64,000 nt of DNA from Ephydatia muelleri. Lineage: Eukaryota; Porifera; Demospongiae; Spongillida; Spongillidae. The stretch is from the NCBI GenBank assembly GCA_013339895.1, contig JABACO010000012.1, forward strand, positions 2,280,558-2,344,557, in the 5' to 3' direction. The stretch's first letter is position 1, and every line of letters starts with the position of its first letter. This document shows, piece by piece, positions 45,114 to 56,249 of the stretch. A program made the translations under genes and the position numbers. The notes under the pieces are model-generated. The model saw only the letters and a list, made by a program, of their open reading frames with translations. It was not told the origin of the DNA and did not search any database.

Positions 45114-48100
45114 ATGGCGCACATGGCTGTCGGTCACATACAGGAATTTGACCCCAACGTCGAAGGTATTTCCTCATACTTGGAGCGGATGGGGTTATAT
45201 TTTGTTGCAAACAAGATTGAATCTGAGCGTCAGGTAGCGGTATTCCTCTCTTTAATTGGGGGTAAAAATTACGCGCTGTTGCGTGACTTGTTGCTGCCGC
45301 AGCAGCTAAAGGATGTATCGCTTGTTGAACTAATGGGTACATTAAGGAGACATTTTGAGCCCAAGCCTGTTGTTATAGCGGAGCGTTTTCACTTTCATCG
45401 TAGGAGCCAGGGTGCGGATGAAAGTGTGGCTGAGTATGTTGCTGAGTTAAGGAAGCTTGCTACACATTGTCGTTTTGGCGGTTATCTAGAGGAAGCGCTT
45501 AGGGATAGGCTGGTGTGCGGATTACGCGAAGAAAGTACGCAAAGGGCGTTACTGACAGAGAATGAATTAACATTGGCGCGAGCATTAGAAATCGCACAAA
45601 GTAGGGAGGCTGTTCTAATGAATGCCCAGCGACTGAAAGAACCTAGTCTGACAGTGAAGAAGGTGACTACGAGGACAGATACAACTATTTCATCAAAATG
45701 TACACGTTGTGGAAGCAGTAAGCATCTTGCTGATAGGTGTCCATTTAGGCAGGCTACATGTTTCAAATGCAATAAACCTGGGCATATTGCTAGAGTATGT
45801 AGAAGTGGTGGGAGGCCAGTTGGTTTGTCTAAGCCAACATCACAACATTATCAAGGGCGCAACACTCTCTCAGTGGATGATTCTGCAGAAGAAGAATCTG
45901 AATCTGCAATTGACAACGTTAGTGTGTTTGCTGTTGGAACACCACAAGTTCGTCCTATTGTGGTGAAGATTGCAGTGAACGGAACAACGATTGAGATGGA
46001 AGTAGACACTGGGGCAGCTGTCTCGTTAGTATCAGAGCGCACTTGGAAGCAGATTAGGGGTCAAGTGAAATTACGGAAGGCAGATGTTGTTTTGAGAGCA
46101 TATAATCACATGCGGTTGAAGGTACTGGGAGAGGCTGAGCTGCAGGTACAGTATGGTGGTCGGAGATATGAGTTGTTGCTGAGAGTTGTGAAGGAGGATG
46201 GACCAAGTTTGATAGGAAGGGATTGGCTTCAGCAGATCAAGCTTGATTGGTCTGCTATGTGTCATTGGATCAGTCCTTCACAAAGTGACCAAATGGTCAA
46301 AACGTTGATGCGCAAGTATGCTGATGTTTTCAAGGCTGAGCTAGGTACAATGAAAGGCGTTAAAGCCAAGTTGGTACTGAAGGCTGGAGTAGTACCAAGG
46401 TTTATCAGACCTAGGCCTATACCTTTTGCTCTGAAGGAGGCAGTGGAGCAGGAAATTCGTCATCTTGAAGAGCAAGGAATATTGAGAAGGATAACACACA
46501 GTTCTTGGGCTGCACCAATTGTAGTGGTCCCAAAGAAGGATGGCAGAGTTCGATTGTGTGGTGACTACAAGATGACTATTAACCAGTATTTGGAGGTGGA
46601 TCGCTATCCTCTGCCAAAGCCAAATGACTTGTTTGCCACCCTAGCAGGAGGACAAAAGTTTTCAAAACTCGATCTGTCTCAAGCATACCAGCAATTGGTT
46701 TTGGAAGAAGAGTCTTGTGAGTTGGTGGTCATAAACACACACATTGGGTTGTTCAGTTATACACGCCTTCCTTTCGGGGTGGCTTCTGCCCCTGCATTGT
46801 TTCAGCGGGCAATGGACTCCATTTTGCAAGGCATAGAGGGAGTGATCTGCTATATTGATGACATTTTAGTGACAGGAAAGGATGATGCCCAACATCTGCA
46901 GGCTTTGGAGCAGGTGTTAAGCAGGTTACAGGAAGCAGGCTTGACCATACAGAAGAACAAGTGTGTTTTTATGGCAAAGTCTGTGGAATACCTTGGCCAT
47001 ATTGTTGATGCAGAGGGATTACATACAACTCCAGAAAAGTTGAAGGCTATTCTTGAGGCTCCTGCACCAAAGGATCTAAATCAGATGCGATCATTCTTGG
47101 GTTTGGTTAATTACTATGCCAGGTTCATACCAAACTTGTCAACGGTGCTTCATCCCCTGAATAGATTGTTGAGACAAGATGTCTCTTGGGAATGGGATGA
47201 ATTGTGTGAAGAAGCATTCCAGTTAGCGAAGCAAAGTCTGGCATCTAGTCGAGTTCTGGTTCACTATGATCCAACTATGCCGCTAAAATTGGCTGGTGAT
47301 GCATCAGAGTATGGAGTTGGAGCTGTACTCTCACACGTGTGTCCTGACGGGTCAGAGAGGCCGGTTGCATTTGCATCCAGAACATTGTCATCTAGCGAGA
47401 GAAATTATGCACAACTGGAAAAAGAAGCTCTTTCCTTAATATTCGGTGTTCGTAAATTCCACCAGTATCTTTATGGACGTCCATTTACTTTGTATACAGA
47501 TCACAAGCCGTTAACTACCATTTTGGGATCAAAGGCAGGTATTCCTACCCTGGCTGCTGCTCGACTTCAAAGGTGGGCATTGTTGCTATCCACATATCAG
47601 TATACTATTGAGTACCGTTCAACGGCTTGTCATGCAAATGCTGATGGCTTGTCACGGTTGCCTTTGCAAAGTACTGGAGAGGAGGAGGATGTGACAGCAG
47701 CAACAGTTTTCAATGTGGCACAGTTGGAAAGTTTGCCTGTGACAGCTGAGCAGTTGAGAGCGGCAACAGGGTGTGACCAAATTTTAGGCAAAGTGCTGTT
47801 GTTAACACAGAAAGGTTGGCCTACTAAAGTGAATGATGATTTGAAGCCATACTGGATTCGGCGAGATGAGATAACCATTGAAAGCGGTTGCTTGTTGTGG
47901 GGGGTACGAGTGCTGGTGCCTAAGAAGTTGCAGGGAAGAGTACTTGAGGAATTGCACAAGGGTCACCCCGGGGCGTCACGAATGAAGTCGTTAGCCCGAG
48001 GTTATTTGTGGTGGCCAGGGTTGGACACTGAGTTAGAACATCTAGCAAAATCGTGCATTCCTTGTCAAGAAGTCAAGTTGACTCCACCTGCAGCTCCATT

Positions 48101-49172
48101 GCATCCATGGGTGTGGCCATCATTACCCTGGCAACGTATTCATGTTGATTTCGCAGGCCCGTTCCTGGGACAGCAGTTCTTGATAGTGGTAGATGCGCAT
48201 TCAAAATGGCCTGAGGTTATACCAATGGCATCATCCACAACCGCAGCCAGGACAATTGAGGCACTGCGACTGTTATTTGCATCATATGGTGTACCAAACC
48301 AGTTGGTATCGGACAACGGTCCACAGTTTGTATCAAAGGAATTTGCTGATTTCATGGCTGGGAATGCTGTGAAGCATATTCGGGTGGCACCATATCATCC
48401 AGCTTCAAATGGATTGGCAGAACGGTTTGTACAAACGTTCAAGAAAGCAATGTCAGCAGCAAGGAACGACGGAGCTTCATTGAGTCAGAAATTGTGCCGT
48501 TTCTTGTTGACTTACCGCAGTACTCCTCATGCAACTACTCAAGTCGCTCCTTGTGAACTATTCCTTAAACGTACTATCCGGACCCGGTTGGATGCAATCC
48601 GTCCAAATTATTCAGGCACAGTATGTGACAAGCAAGCTCTACAGAAGGAGTTACACGATCGTCATGCAAGGAGCAGGGAATTTGAAATTGGACAGAAAGT
48701 GATGGCGAAGAATTTCCTGCAGGGGCCACCATGGGTGGCAGGAGTTATCTCTGAGTGTAAAGGTCCGTTAACTTACTTGGTTGAGGTGGAACCTCATGTG
48801 TTTTGGAGGCGTCATGTTGATCATATTAAGCATCGCCATGAAGCAGAGTCAGTAACACCCACAGAGGATGATCACAGTATCACTTATGAAGACTCACTGC
48901 CAGAAAATAGTGCTAAGGACGTCAGTAATGAAAAAAAGGTTACAGAAAAGTTACCATCTCCTGATTCAAAGCTGCTACCATCACATCAGGCTGTGCAGGA
49001 ACCAGTGGTACCAGTTGTGGTGGAACCTGACGATGGGAAGACAGGTTCGAGCAAGTCAACCGCAACTACTCCAAAGACAGTGACAGTCCCTGAAATGCAC
49101 TCTCAGCAACCTCGTTACCCGATGAGGCAAAGGAAACCCCCTGACTATTATGGAAGAGGAAAACAGACTTAA
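45114..49172 (+). CDS. Gag-Pol polyprotein of inner gypsy
   Basis: About 1,350 residues in one frame. The ATG at 45114 is preferred because an earlier in-frame ATG at 45027 lies inside the LTR. Order: gag (residues 1-190, with HFHRRSQGADESVAEYVAEL), two CCHC knuckles (CTRCGSSKHLADRC and CFKCNKPGHIARVC, about 197-230), aspartic protease (MEVDTGAAVSLVS, about 295), reverse transcriptase (KFSKLDLSQAYQQ, YIDDILVTG), RNase H (GDASEYGVGAVLSHV), integrase zinc site and core (DFAGPFLGQQFL, VSDNGPQFVSKEF, NGLAERFVQTFKK), and a Pro/Lys-rich tail. Gag and Pol share a frame, so no frameshift is needed for Pol in this family. Confidence 0.93.
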   Translation: MAHMAVGHIQEFDPNVEGISSYLERMGLYFVANKIESERQVAVFLSLIGGKNYALLRDLLLPQQLKDVSLVELMGTLRRHFEPKPVVIAERFHFHRRSQGADESVAEYVAELRKLATHCRFGGYLEEALRDRLVCGLREESTQRALLTENELTLARALEIAQSREAVLMNAQRLKEPSLTVKKVTTRTDTTISSKCTRCGSSKHLADRCPFRQATCFKCNKPGHIARVCRSGGRPVGLSKPTSQHYQGRNTLSVDDSAEEESESAIDNVSVFAVGTPQVRPIVVKIAVNGTTIEMEVDTGAAVSLVSERTWKQIRGQVKLRKADVVLRAYNHMRLKVLGEAELQVQYGGRRYELLLRVVKEDGPSLIGRDWLQQIKLDWSAMCHWISPSQSDQMVKTLMRKYADVFKAELGTMKGVKAKLVLKAGVVPRFIRPRPIPFALKEAVEQEIRHLEEQGILRRITHSSWAAPIVVVPKKDGRVRLCGDYKMTINQYLEVDRYPLPKPNDLFATLAGGQKFSKLDLSQAYQQLVLEEESCELVVINTHIGLFSYTRLPFGVASAPALFQRAMDSILQGIEGVICYIDDILVTGKDDAQHLQALEQVLSRLQEAGLTIQKNKCVFMAKSVEYLGHIVDAEGLHTTPEKLKAILEAPAPKDLNQMRSFLGLVNYYARFIPNLSTVLHPLNRLLRQDVSWEWDELCEEAFQLAKQSLASSRVLVHYDPTMPLKLAGDASEYGVGAVLSHVCPDGSERPVAFASRTLSSSERNYAQLEKEALSLIFGVRKFHQYLYGRPFTLYTDHKPLTTILGSKAGIPTLAAARLQRWALLLSTYQYTIEYRSTACHANADGLSRLPLQSTGEEEDVTAATVFNVAQLESLPVTAEQLRAATGCDQILGKVLLLTQKGWPTKVNDDLKPYWIRRDEITIESGCLLWGVRVLVPKKLQGRVLEELHKGHPGASRMKSLARGYLWWPGLDTELEHLAKSCIPCQEVKLTPPAAPLHPWVWPSLPWQRIHVDFAGPFLGQQFLIVVDAHSKWPEVIPMASSTTAARTIEALRLLFASYGVPNQLVSDNGPQFVSKEFADFMAGNAVKHIRVAPYHPASNGLAERFVQTFKKAMSAARNDGASLSQKLCRFLLTYRSTPHATTQVAPCELFLKRTIRTRLDAIRPNYSGTVCDKQALQKELHDRHARSREFEIGQKVMAKNFLQGPPWVAGVISECKGPLTYLVEVEPHVFWRRHVDHIKHRHEAESVTPTEDDHSITYEDSLPENSAKDVSNEKKVTEKLPSPDSKLLPSHQAVQEPVVPVVVEPDDGKTGSSKSTATTPKTVTVPEMHSQQPRYPMRQRKPPDYYGRGKQT

Positions 49173-49183
49173 GTGGAGAGGAG

Positions 49184-49333
49184 TGTAGAGTAGTGTATGA
49201 ACCATATGGTGTGCATGAATTAGAGTGCGCATGCGCAGGACGGTGGCAGACAGGTAGAACCAGCAGCAGGCTGTTGGTGTGTGATTGTGCTGTCCTTTTG
49301 TGGTATATTTACACTGGTTGCTGCGTTACCACA
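49184..49333 (+). repeat. 3' LTR of inner gypsy
   Basis: 150 bp, identical by eye to 44926-45075, starting 11 bases after the polyprotein stop. Confidence 0.95.
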
Positions 49334-52182
49334 CTACCCCTGCCAGGAGGTAAAAAAATTACTTGACAGCATGCTTGAGAATGACATAATTGAACCTGCT
49401 AAAGGGCCATGGGCATCACCTATTGTTTTAGTGACAAAAAAAGATGGGTCCACTAGATTTTGTGTTGACTTTCGTCAGCTTAATTCAGTCACCAGGAAGG
49501 ATGCTCACCCCATCCCAAGAATTGATGAATCCCTGGACGCACTGCATGAAGCATGCTGGTTCTCAACACTGGACCTTGCAAGTGGTTATTGGCAGGTGGG
49601 GGTTGTCGCAGAAGACCGAGAGAAAACGGCTTTCTCTACACCATTTGGATTGTACCAATTTTGTGTAATGCCCTTCGGTCTGGGCAATGCACCTAGCACT
49701 TTTCATCATTTACAGCTGTTCTGTCAAGGAGCACCTCACAAGATTGGCAGAAGTGCTCGGAAGGCTAAAGCAGGCAGGAATGAAGCTGAAATCAAAGAAA
49801 TGCAGATTGTTGCGGAAGAAAGTTAACTACTTGGGTTACGTAGTGTCCAGTGATCGTGTTCAAACAGACCCGCAAAAGGTTGACTGTATACTGAACTGGC
49901 CTACCCCTGTTTCACAGAAAGAACTGAGACAGTTCCTGGGTCTCGCCTCGTACTACCGGCGATTCGTGAAAGGCTTTGCTGGCATTGCAGCCCCACTCAA
50001 TCGTCTATTGGAAAAAGGTAAGCCATGGATGTGGTCGAAGGAGTGTGAGGTTGCATTCAGCTCTTTAAAGGGTGTGCTCACAATAGCCCCTGTTTTGGTC
50101 TACCCTCATTATGAATTTGAATTTATTGTTGATTGTGATGCTAGTGATGATGGTGTTGGAGCAGTACTGTCACAATGCATTAATGATTCTGAAAATGTTA
50201 TCTCATATGCAAGTAGAGCATTGACTACAGCAGAAAGGAAATACTGTGCCACCCAAAAGGAAATGCTGGCATTGGTGTGGGCTGCGGGTCAATTCCGTCC
50301 ATATCTTCTTGGAAGACCTTTCACGGTGCGAAAAGACCACAGTGCGCTGCAGTGGCTCTACTCATTCAAAGAACCTGAAGGGCAGGTGGCACGGTGGCTA
50401 GAATCTCTTGCAGAGTATGACCTCAAGGTTCAGCATCGCCCAGGGAAAAAGCACACTAATGCAGATGCCATGTCGCGGTTACCTGGTCAGCTGGTGGATG
50501 TTAATGTCAGCAATACAACATCTGTACCAAACAGCAACTGGTTACCATGTTTGACTGAATCTCAGATTCATGAGTTGCAAGACACTGATGAAGATATAAA
50601 ACAAGTCATAGATTGGGTAGAGCACCCTAATGCACGACCCAACCAGCGTGCCAGCCATGTGTTAAAAAGTGTATGGGCTCAAAAGAAATACTTAGAGGTG
50701 AAAAGGGGAGTTCTGTATAGGCGGTGGGAGGATGCAGGGGGTGGTGGAGTAAATAAATGCCTCCAGCTTGTTATACCTCCCAGTACAGTACTAAGTGTTC
50801 TCTCTGATCATGAGCTTCATGATTCTCTCTCTGGGGGGCACCTAGGAGTTGGCAAGGCCTTGGAAAAGGTTCGGGCCAGGTTTTATTCGGTTGGACAACA
50901 TCATGACGGGGAAAAATGGTGTGACTAAAGCACCTCCTAAGCAGCGACATGCTCCACTACAAATCCACACAGCAACAGCACCTATGGATCGTGTTGCTAT
51001 GGACATATTGGGACCCTTACCAATAACCCCACGCCAAAACAAGTATGTGTTAGTTGTTGGTGATTATTTCACATAGTGGACAGAAGCATTCCCTATACCT
51101 GATATGGAGACTGCCACAATTGCTCGTGTATTGGTAAATGAATTCATCTCTAGGTTTGGAGCACCAACTCACCTCCATACTGAACAGGGCAGGAGCTTTG
51201 AATTATCACTAATAAAGGAAATCTATAGGATGATAGGGATTGTGAAAACCAGGACCACTCCATATCACCCTCAATCAGATGGTATGATGGAGCGGTTCAA
51301 CAGGACACTACTTTCGATGCTGAGAATGGCTGCAATGGACGATGAGACTAACTGGGACCTCAGGATACAATGTCTTATGCTGGCCTATCGAACCAGTATC
51401 CATGAAGCCACTAAGCACACACCATTTTCTTTAATGTTTGGCAGGGAGGTACAGTTACCTATCGATGTTATGTATGGTCTGCCTGCATGTACTGAACAGC
51501 CAGTCAATGTGCCATTGTTTGTTAAGGACCTGAGGAAATGGATGAGTGAAGCCTATGAACGGGTGAGAAGCCACTTATCTTCTGAACAGAGAAGACACAA
51601 GCAGATCTATGATGTGAAGGTGGCTGGTAAACCATTTACCAGAGGGAGTAAGGTGTGGCTGAATAACCCAGTAGTTCCTAGGGGGCAGTCCAAAAAGTTG
51701 CATAGATTTTGGAAGGGACCTTATACAGTTGTGGATGTTTGGGATAATTGTGTGTACAGAATAAAGGAAGATGCAGTCCCCCACAAGCAGCATACAGTGC
51801 ATTTTGATAGGCTAAAGCCGTATGTAGAGAGAGTGTTGCAGGAATGTGGAACTGGTGATTCTCAGAGTGATGTTAAACCAAAGAAGGGGAAGCAGAAGAA
51901 GATGAGTTGGATATGATGGTACTACTATTACAAGATCCACAAGAGACCACTCCCCCATCTGCAGATGTGGATGGAGAAGAACCCATCATGGCTGACAACC
52001 CTAGAGACGATGGAGAAGCAATGGAACCTCTTGCAGAGGCAGATGAGCAAGCCCAAGATATTGCCCCACCCGCAGACAATATACGTCGATCAACCCGTCA
52101 GAGACGGCCTCCTGAAAGATTGGGAACCTGGGTCTACTTTTAAATCAACACGTGGGCGTGTCCCTTATGGAGGAGGGAGCAA

Positions 52183-52301
52183 TGTGACAGTATCACATGC
52201 ACCTTGTACTAAAGATCTAGAACATTCCTTTTATTGAGTATGTAAGGTGTATGTTTTGTATGTATATTACACTTCTTTGCTAAGTTCTGAACATCGTCAC
52301 A
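52183..52301 (+). repeat. 3' LTR of outer gypsy
   Basis: 119 bp, TGTGACAGTATCACATG to CATCGTCACA, preceded by the purine tract. Confidence 0.9.
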
Positions 52302-55300
52302 CCTGTATCTTATCTGGTCAACCTGTGTCTTAATGCTATTTACATGTACCAACCAGCATTTTTCTTTGTCGTGCAGATTTTGAACACTCAGAAGGAGACT
52401 GCGATGTTCCTGATGAGCTTGTCAATGGTATGTATCTATAGAAAGGATGGTGATTCTATCATAATTACAGACCTGGTTAATGTTGTCTATAGTACTCACA
52501 CATGTGTGCACCTTGCCGTAATGCTATTTAACTTAGTACTTTGTAAAAGTGTCTTCTCAGTGTTTTTGCATGCTCACACCCTAATGCTACTTACCTTAGT
52601 AATGCAACTTATTATTGCTTGTCATGCAGATTTAGAAGGCCCAGATGTGGACTGTAATGTGATTGCACATGGTAGTGGTACAAGAGTGAGCAGCCATGCC
52701 ACCACTGATGTGGATAGTGATGAGAATAGTGAGGATGACAGTGATGTTGGTAGTGATGAGAGTTACATCAGCAGTGATGTTGGTAGGGATGTGGGCAGAG
52801 ATGTGGATAGTGCTATGCAAGACGGTGATGTAAGAGTGATTTGTGATGAGGTAACTGATGCCCAAGACTTAAGAGCACCTACTATGCAGGAATGTGTCCC
52901 AGAAGCTGTGTTTTCAGCCGCTGGTAGTTCCACAGACTGTAGCCCATGTATAGTGAACAGCATAAAGCAACATTTGGATATGAGAATTGAAAGTAAGACT
53001 GCATTGTGGAACATGAGTGTAGAGTATTGTAAGAGCATTGTGACTGTAAAACATTCATTTACATCTTATAATACACCATATGATGTACGTTTTTCATGCA
53101 GGACTACCTTCAGATTCTTTGTATCCTGGTGCTCCTCTTACTACTCAAGCTAGTTGGCTATCAATATACAGATTCTGTTTAGCAAATAAGCTAACTGCAG
53201 CTGGTGTTGCTACAAAGCAATTACTAGACTAAGTATCAATTCATTGCCCAAAGCCAAATGTGTGCCCTAAATCACTGTACCTTCTGAAGAGTCTATTTGG
53301 ATGTATGGAGACAGTCAACACATACTATTGTGCAACTTGCTATGGCGAGGTTGAAGATACAATGAAAGGATGCCTCAAACACAAGTGTAAAACTACATCA
53401 GCCCAAATGTGTTATTTCACACTACTCAGTTTTGAATCACGCCTGAAAAGCATTGTTGAAGGTTTGTGCATGTTGATTTAAATAACGTGTAACAAAATGT
53501 ATGCATGATATTTTATCTTACAGAAAACTGGAATACACTCCATAATCATGTTTCTAATCCATCCAACCCTGTAACATAACTGATATTTCTGATGGAGCAA
53601 GGTATGAACAATTTATAAAAGATGCGAAACTTCTGGATGGATGTGGCAAAACACATAGGCCTTATTCTGAATGCAGATGGAGTACCACTTTTTAAGTCGT
53701 GTGGTAAGATTTATTTATGAAGCTCTTTAGAAGTTAGCACTGCTTTTCTGCTTGCATGTTGGACTAACAATACAGATGTGCTATTCATTTATCCTTTCTT
53801 GTAGGGCAAAGTATTTGGCCAGTAATGTTGGCCTTAACAAGCTTGCCACCAGCTTTAAGAATGAATGTTTCAAATCTTATACTGGCAGGTATATGGCTAG
53901 GACCAGTAAAGCCCAAAATGGAAATGATACTTCAACCTGTTCTTGAAAAGCTGGATGTGTATGGTAAAACGGGCATTGCAATCAGCACAGATGGTGGGGA
54001 TAAAATCATAAAGGTTAAACTCATATTGTGTGTGTTTGATTTAGTGGCGCGACCTTTGGCAACCAATACTGTTCAGTTCAATGGTTACTTTGGCTGCCTT
54101 TACTGCCTACATGAAGGGGTGTATAAATTAAAAAGAATGTTGTACCCTCCTCTCCAACATTACATGAAACGATGTAAAGAAAGATGGGCTACTGAAGCTG
54201 GGGATTCAGGAAAGCCTGTGTATGGAATTAAGAGTCACTCAATCTTATCTTTATACATAGATATAGTTAGGGATATTCCTATAGATTACATGCATATGAC
54301 TTTAGAGGGAATAAGTAAAATGCTATTAAAATACTGGTCAGATGGAAGCTTTAAAGATCTTTGCTTTTATCTAGGCAAAGAAATTGATAAACAAGACAAA
54401 ATTATGCTCAGAATCAAACCACCCCACAGCTTCCAATACTTACCACAATCTTTAATGGTGAGCAGTACTTTTTGGAAAGCTTCTGAACATAGAGCTTGGC
54501 TGTTGTACTATGCCTTACCTATACTTATGCACATCTTGCCACCAGACTATGCAATGCATCTTTCTTTATTGATTACTAGTCTTCATATACTCCTTGGGAC
54601 GAGTATAAGCAAGGAAGACATAAGCAAATGTAGAGAGTTACTAACAGCAACTACTACCAGAGTTATATCCAGAGACCTTGTGTACTGCTAATTTCCATAT
54701 GTTAGCACATATATGTGATTGTGTTGAAGACTGGGGTCCTCTTTGGTGTTTTTCAACATTTGGGTTTGAAAATCTTAATGGTTATTTGCATAAGTATGCT
54801 CATGGCAGAGGCAACATTTTGCCGCAACTTGTTGAATCTTTCATGATGCCAAGCCTCAAGTTTGGCAGCACTACCAAATGAGAACAATGATGAAACAATA
54901 TCATTTATCAAGTATTTAAACAAAACTCACCATCAAGAGGGCAACAGGAATTGTAAACAAGTAATGTTACCCAAAGAAGAAATGGATGCTTTACTAAAGG
55001 ACAGGATATTAATTGAAGAGGTGAAAGTGAGTGTTGTTTCATCGTACAAAATACACAATGAAGAAGTGAAACCTCGATCTATAATTTTCAAAACAAAAAG
55101 AGACAGTTCAGTATGCCAAATAAAATATAATGAGAAAGTATTATTTGTTTCAGTAAGAAGATTTTGCATCATTAATAGTAGTGTGATAGGCATAGGAAAT
55201 GTGTTTGAAACAGTGCATGGGAATATCTTTTATGATATTGGTACACCATCTATTAATAACTGCACATTGAGCAACAGATCTGGTGTAATAAATCGGTTTA

Positions 55301-55774
55301 TCTTTAAAGTGAGAAAGCTATCAGTTACCAATTCTATTGTAGCCTTCACAGCAAGTTCCATCATTCAGCTATGCGTCCATATACCTATAAAACATTCTGA
55401 AACTGACTATATTGTATTGCACCAAAATCATTTTGAACATCATTGAATTTTATGTTAGATATGTTATGTGTTTTGTTATCTGTACATCTTGTATTACCCC
55501 ATGTGTATATTGCAAGTGTGAATTATGTAAGAGGATCATTATTATTATGATTAAATTATAAAATGCATTGTATGAATTATTAGTGTGTTGTATTATTGTA
55601 TCATGGTTTTAATTAAAACATAATAATAATAATAAATGCAAGGTACGAGAGAAGGCACAATACAAAAGCATGCACAGAAAAATGAAAAGTGCGAGAAAAC
55701 GACAATATTTAATGTGCAGAAGCAGTCAGCCCTGACCCACTTAAATCTGTATTTATTATTAAGAAGTATACTTG

Positions 55775-56192
55775 GTCAAGCAAGTGGAATCTCATGTCAT
55801 GGAATGATGGTCAAGATTGTCCCATGCTCAAGATTAATAGAATCTTGGTCAAGTTTCATGTAATCTTGCTCAAGATTCACTGAAAAAATGTTGTGAATCT
55901 TGTTCAAGATCTTGTGGATCTTGGTCAAGCATCTTGGTCAAGATACAAGATTCTTGACCATGGTAATCAAGATCTTGTCATATTATTTTATTTTTTATGA
56001 GTTTATCATTTGATCCATTTGAGAAAATCTATCTTGATGGAAATCCCCCTATTCAAAATCATTGTATACCTCATTCTAGTTAAAATCCATATGTAATTGA
56101 ACATTTCATGGGCAAGATCTTGATTGCCATGGTCAAGAATCTTGTATCTTAACCAAGATCTACAAGATCTTGACCAAGATTTTTTTTCTGAG
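55775..56192. repeat. Right subterminal array, inverted AAGATCTTG repeats
   Basis: Many CTTGGTCAAGATC and AAGATTCTTGACC motifs. Two ~80-base arms are inverse copies: 55893-55978, containing ATACAAGATTCTTGACCATG, and about 56108-56185. CACTGAAAAAATG at 55878 and TTTTTTTTCTGAG ending at 56192 would be the termini. It may be the right subterminal region of the EnSpm element or a derived MITE sitting there. Confidence 0.7.
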
Positions 56193-56249
56193 ACGGATAT
56201 ACTGCTGAATCAGAGGTAGCAGTGTGGCAGCATCTTGATGTTCCACTTC

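Larger units (their letters stand above)
44926..49333 (+). mobile_element. Inner Ty3/gypsy element (Mag-like), looks whole
   Basis: 4,408 bp with 150-bp LTRs at 44926-45075 and 49184-49333 that appear identical. CTACC lies on both outer sides (44921-44925, 49334-49338) as a 5-bp target duplication. A primer site starting TTTGGCGACGAGGGTGG follows the left LTR. One long gag-pol frame fills the interior and no break is evident. The element lies in the reverse transcriptase of the outer gypsy, in the same orientation. Identical LTRs mean the insertion is very recent on the scale of this region. It is related to the element at 23588. Confidence 0.95.
43029..52301 (+). mobile_element. Outer Ty3/gypsy element, broken, split by a second gypsy
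   Basis: LTRs at 43029-43140 (112 bp) and 52183-52301 (119 bp), with TGTGAC/GTCACA termini. CCTG on both outer sides (43025-43028, 52302-52305) is the target duplication. A primer site beginning TGGTGTCAGAAGTGG follows the left LTR and a purine tract (GGAGGAGGGAGCAA) precedes the right one. Parts in order: gag (about 43165-43790), CCHC knuckle (about 43895), protease (about 44085-44340), reverse transcriptase on both sides of the insert (about 44760-44925, then from 49339), RNase H (about 50120-50480), integrase (about 50800-51500) and C-terminal tail. The LTRs differ at about four bases plus a few length changes, so it is older than its guest. It has several breaks and is a fossil. Confidence 0.92.
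42890..55446 (+). pseudogene. tnp2-type EnSpm/CACTA transposase gene, split by nested gypsy elements
   Basis: Exons: 42890-42931 and 52377-52427 (similar short exons, core DVPDD/DVPDE, both ending CAATG|GTATGT), 52630 to about 53028 (acidic, Asp/Ser-rich), 53102-53461 (LYPGAPLTTQASWLSIYRF, CPKSLYLLKSLFG, CATC...CLKHKC), 53523 to about 53700 (NADGVPLFKS), 53804 to about 54680 (SIWPVMLALTSLPPALRMN, FNGYFGCLYCLHEGV, DYMHMTLEGISKMLL, HRAWLLYYALPIL), then 54690-55446 (FHMLAHICDCVEDWGPLW, FGFENLNGYLHK and a C-terminal part to HHFEHH-like residues). This is the Transposase_21/tnp2 order of animal EnSpm elements. An in-frame stop near 53231 and frame changes near 53570, 54680 and 54870 mark it as inactive. 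A 9.3-kb gypsy complex occupies the first intron. Confidence 0.8.
38405..56192 (+). mobile_element. EnSpm/CACTA-like element with BEN and tnp2 genes
   Basis: Proposed boundaries are CAATGAAAAAATATTG (38405) and the inverse AAGATTTTTTTTCTGAG (ends about 56192). Both border arrays of AAGATCTTG/CTTGGTCAAG motifs, the subterminal-repeat layout typical of CACTA elements. A sharper CACTGAAAAAATGTTG occurs at 55878 within the right array. Between the arrays are a leftward BEN-domain gene (38840-40466) and a rightward tnp2-type transposase gene (42890-55446). A hAT-like element (40656-41850) and the nested gypsy pair (43029-52301) were inserted later, leaving about 7.3 kb of native sequence. That BEN and tnp2 belong to one element is inference from position and from the bracketing arrays. 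Confidence 0.55.
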
